Assembly (NCBI GenBank): GCA_002314465.1
Contig: DCGA01000097.1
Span: 4,079-9,947 of the forward strand
Direction of reading: 5' to 3'
Source of the DNA: a bacterium UBA1790
GTDB taxonomy: Bacteria; Bacteroidota; Bacteroidia; Bacteroidales; Muribaculaceae
DNA length: 5,869 bases
Part shown: positions 4,366 to 5,869 of the stretch, piece after piece
How positions within the stretch are numbered: position 1 is the stretch's first letter
Layout: the number at the start of each line of letters is the position of its first letter
The notes under the pieces: model-generated
The model's input: only the letters and a program-made list of their open reading frames with translations
Databases searched by the model: none
Told to the model about the DNA's origin: nothing
Position numbers and translations under genes: made by a program

Positions 4366-5869
4366 TTAATACTTAATGTTAAGACTTACACCAAACACGC
4401 GGCATGAGGGGTTGGCGTAAAGTTCACCAAAGTTACCACTGAGGTCGGTACCTTCTGTAGTGCTCTCAGGGTCTACATCGTAGTTGTCCTTGGCAGTCCA
4501 AGTGAACAGGTTGTTGGCAAATGCCGAGATAGCGACACTGGTCAACTTAGCCGAACGCATCCACTTCTTGGGAAGATCCCATGTAAGGCTGAGGCTGCGC
4601 AGCTTAACGAATGAGCGGTCTACGAGGTAAGCCTCGCCGCCGTAACCATAACCGTATTTGTTGAAGTAGTCCTGATAACTACCATCGCTCACGTAGATGG
4701 GAGTGGTGTTCTCGCTGTAAGTGCCGTCACCGTTAGCAACAACAGAGTTGGGGATAATGAAGGGGCGACGATCGTTGTAAGAAGTCACGATACCGTTACC
4801 GGTGAACTGCATGAGGTTCTTAGTGCGAGAGAACATATAACCACCGTAGCGAATGTCAAGAGAAGCTGCAAGAGTTACACCATAAGCAGTGAAAGCAGTG
4901 TTGACACCACCTGTCCACTTGTGGTTCATGTTCTTGCCAGTATCTTGCACCTCGCTTGTGAGGACGGGCTGACCTGCCGAGTCAACGATGGGGTGCTGTA
5001 CGCCAGCATCATCGGTGTAATATGTGGGCAGGTAAGTGTAGTAAGTACCCATGGGGCGACCTTCCTCGGCGTACATGTAAACTGCATCGTCACCAGCCGA
5101 GAAGCTGTTGATGGTTACCTTGCCACCCTCGAGGCTCTCGGGCATTGAGAGAACCTTGTTGCGGTTAACCGCGAAGTTGAAACCGAGATCCCAACGGAAG
5201 TTGCGGGTCTGAACGGGGGTAGTGTTTACGAGTAACTCGAAACCACGGTTGCGTACCGAACCAAAGTTGGTAACAACATAGCTGTAACCGGTTGAAGGAT
5301 CAACGGGGAGAGTGAAGATCTGGTCCTTAGTCTCGCGGCTGTAAACAGTAGCGTCGATGCCGAAGCGACCGTTGAAGAACTGGAGGTTAAGACCAGCCTC
5401 GAGCTCGGTTGTCATCTCGGGCTTGAGTGAGTTAGAGCCTGCTGTAGAAGAACTCTGGAATGCATTAACCGAGTTGAAGGGGAAGCTGATGATGCTGCTC
5501 ACGTAGTAACCGTTGGCATAACCTTGTACGAAGCGTGCGCTTGTATAATAAGGTGATGCATCGTTACCAGTCTTACCATAAGCGATGCGAGCCTTACCGA
5601 ATGTGAGGACATCGTTCTTGGGAACGAGCTTAGTGAAAATCCAGCTCAGTGTAGCACCGGGATAGAAGTAGCTGTTAGCGCCCAGGGGAAGAGTAGAAGA
5701 CCACTCGTTGCGTCCTGTAAGATTAAGGAAGAGCATGTCGTCCCAACCCAGGGTTACATCGCCAAATGCAGCCACCTGGCGGCGCTTGCTCTGGTTCTCA
5801 GAGAGATAAGACCAAGAAGAACCGTTGCTCAGATCCCAGAAACCAGTCTCGAATGTAAGTTTGTCGGAC
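4366..5869 (-). CDS. susC-like: SusC/RagA family TonB-dependent outer-membrane transporter, C-terminal half (5' end outside window)
   Basis: The 500 visible residues are the C-terminal half of a SusC-type barrel; full-length members usually have about 1000 residues. The missing part would hold the signal peptide, carboxypeptidase-like domain, TonB box and plug. The frame is open to the window edge, and the GTG at 5775 is only an internal Val. Family hallmarks are DMLFLNLTGRNEWSSTLP followed by YFYPGATLSWIF, GKARIAYGKTGND, the stretch LKPEMTTELEAGLNLQFFNGRFG, RNRGFELLVNTTPV and NFRWDLGFNFAVNRNKV. Near the end come the strands FVKLRSLSLTWDLP and ISAFANNLFTWTAK. The protein finishes with FGVSLNIKY, an aromatic C-terminal residue as expected for a Bam-assembled beta-barrel. 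Role: energised import of a ligand caught by the SusD-like lid. The susD-like gene follows 21 bases later. Family is certain; ligand cannot be read from this half. Confidence 0.96.
   Translation of the reverse strand, partial: SDKLTFETGFWDLSNGSSWSYLSENQSKRRQVAAFGDVTLGWDDMLFLNLTGRNEWSSTLPLGANSYFYPGATLSWIFTKLVPKNDVLTFGKARIAYGKTGNDASPYYTSARFVQGYANGYYVSSIISFPFNSVNAFQSSSTAGSNSLKPEMTTELEAGLNLQFFNGRFGIDATVYSRETKDQIFTLPVDPSTGYSYVVTNFGSVRNRGFELLVNTTPVQTRNFRWDLGFNFAVNRNKVLSMPESLEGGKVTINSFSAGDDAVYMYAEEGRPMGTYYTYLPTYYTDDAGVQHPIVDSAGQPVLTSEVQDTGKNMNHKWTGGVNTAFTAYGVTLAASLDIRYGGYMFSRTKNLMQFTGNGIVTSYNDRRPFIIPNSVVANGDGTYSENTTPIYVSDGSYQDYFNKYGYGYGGEAYLVDRSFVKLRSLSLTWDLPKKWMRSAKLTSVAISAFANNLFTWTAKDNYDVDPESTTEGTDLSGNFGELYANPSCRVFGVSLNIKY

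Noticed and set aside
4366..5775. GTG at 5775 as the start of a short barrel protein
   Set aside because: The frame continues open to the window edge with typical SusC sequence upstream (for example SDKLTFETGFWDLSNG), so this is an internal valine of a longer gene.

Overview
The window looks like a Bacteroidota (Bacteroidales) chromosome segment. The evidence is a SusC/SusD pair, lipoproteins with Bacteroidota-style signal peptides ending in Ser-Cys, and two promoter elements matching the Bacteroides -7 consensus TAnnTTTG. All six recognisable genes lie on the minus strand, so transcription runs from high to low coordinates. I could not fix the genus; a gut Bacteroidales such as Muribaculaceae, Prevotellaceae or Bacteroidaceae is plausible.

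Positions 5869 to 1537 hold a tight four-gene operon, read in this order: the C-terminal half of a SusC/RagA TonB-dependent outer-membrane transporter (its 5' end is outside the window), a complete SusD-like lipoprotein of the SusD-like_2 type, a surface lipoprotein with an Ig-like domain (DUF5011/DUF5012, BT_2262-like), and a small lipoprotein of the 'lipid-binding putative hydrolase' family (PF12888). Gaps between them are only 21 to 31 bases, and a strong hairpin terminator (1457-1503) follows the last gene. No glycoside hydrolase, polysaccharide lyase, protease or regulator is present in the visible part. The gene set and order resemble the B. thetaiotaomicron BT2261-BT2264 complex, a SusCD importer with two accessory surface lipoproteins that was found with bound peptides. 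The most reasonable hypothesis is therefore an oligopeptide-type importer rather than a classical glycan locus.

Positions 1403 to 934 form a separate single-gene unit: its own -7 promoter element, a 105-residue lipoprotein with a BamE/SmpA/OmlA-like domain, and its own terminator. Positions 903 to 1 start another unit: a good -33/-7 promoter and the first 285 residues of a five-helix membrane protein of the LTA-synthase-like sulfatase/alkaline phosphatase superfamily. Its catalytic domain begins just before the window edge.

All units act at the cell envelope. In the importer, SusC would form the barrel, SusD the lid, and the two extra lipoproteins would sit on the cell surface beside them; all three lipoproteins have acidic residues directly after the lipidated cysteine, as expected for surface export. 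The BamE-like lipoprotein lacks this signature and probably faces the periplasm. There is no gene-free stretch over 300 bases, and I saw no RNA genes, mobile elements or CRISPR arrays.
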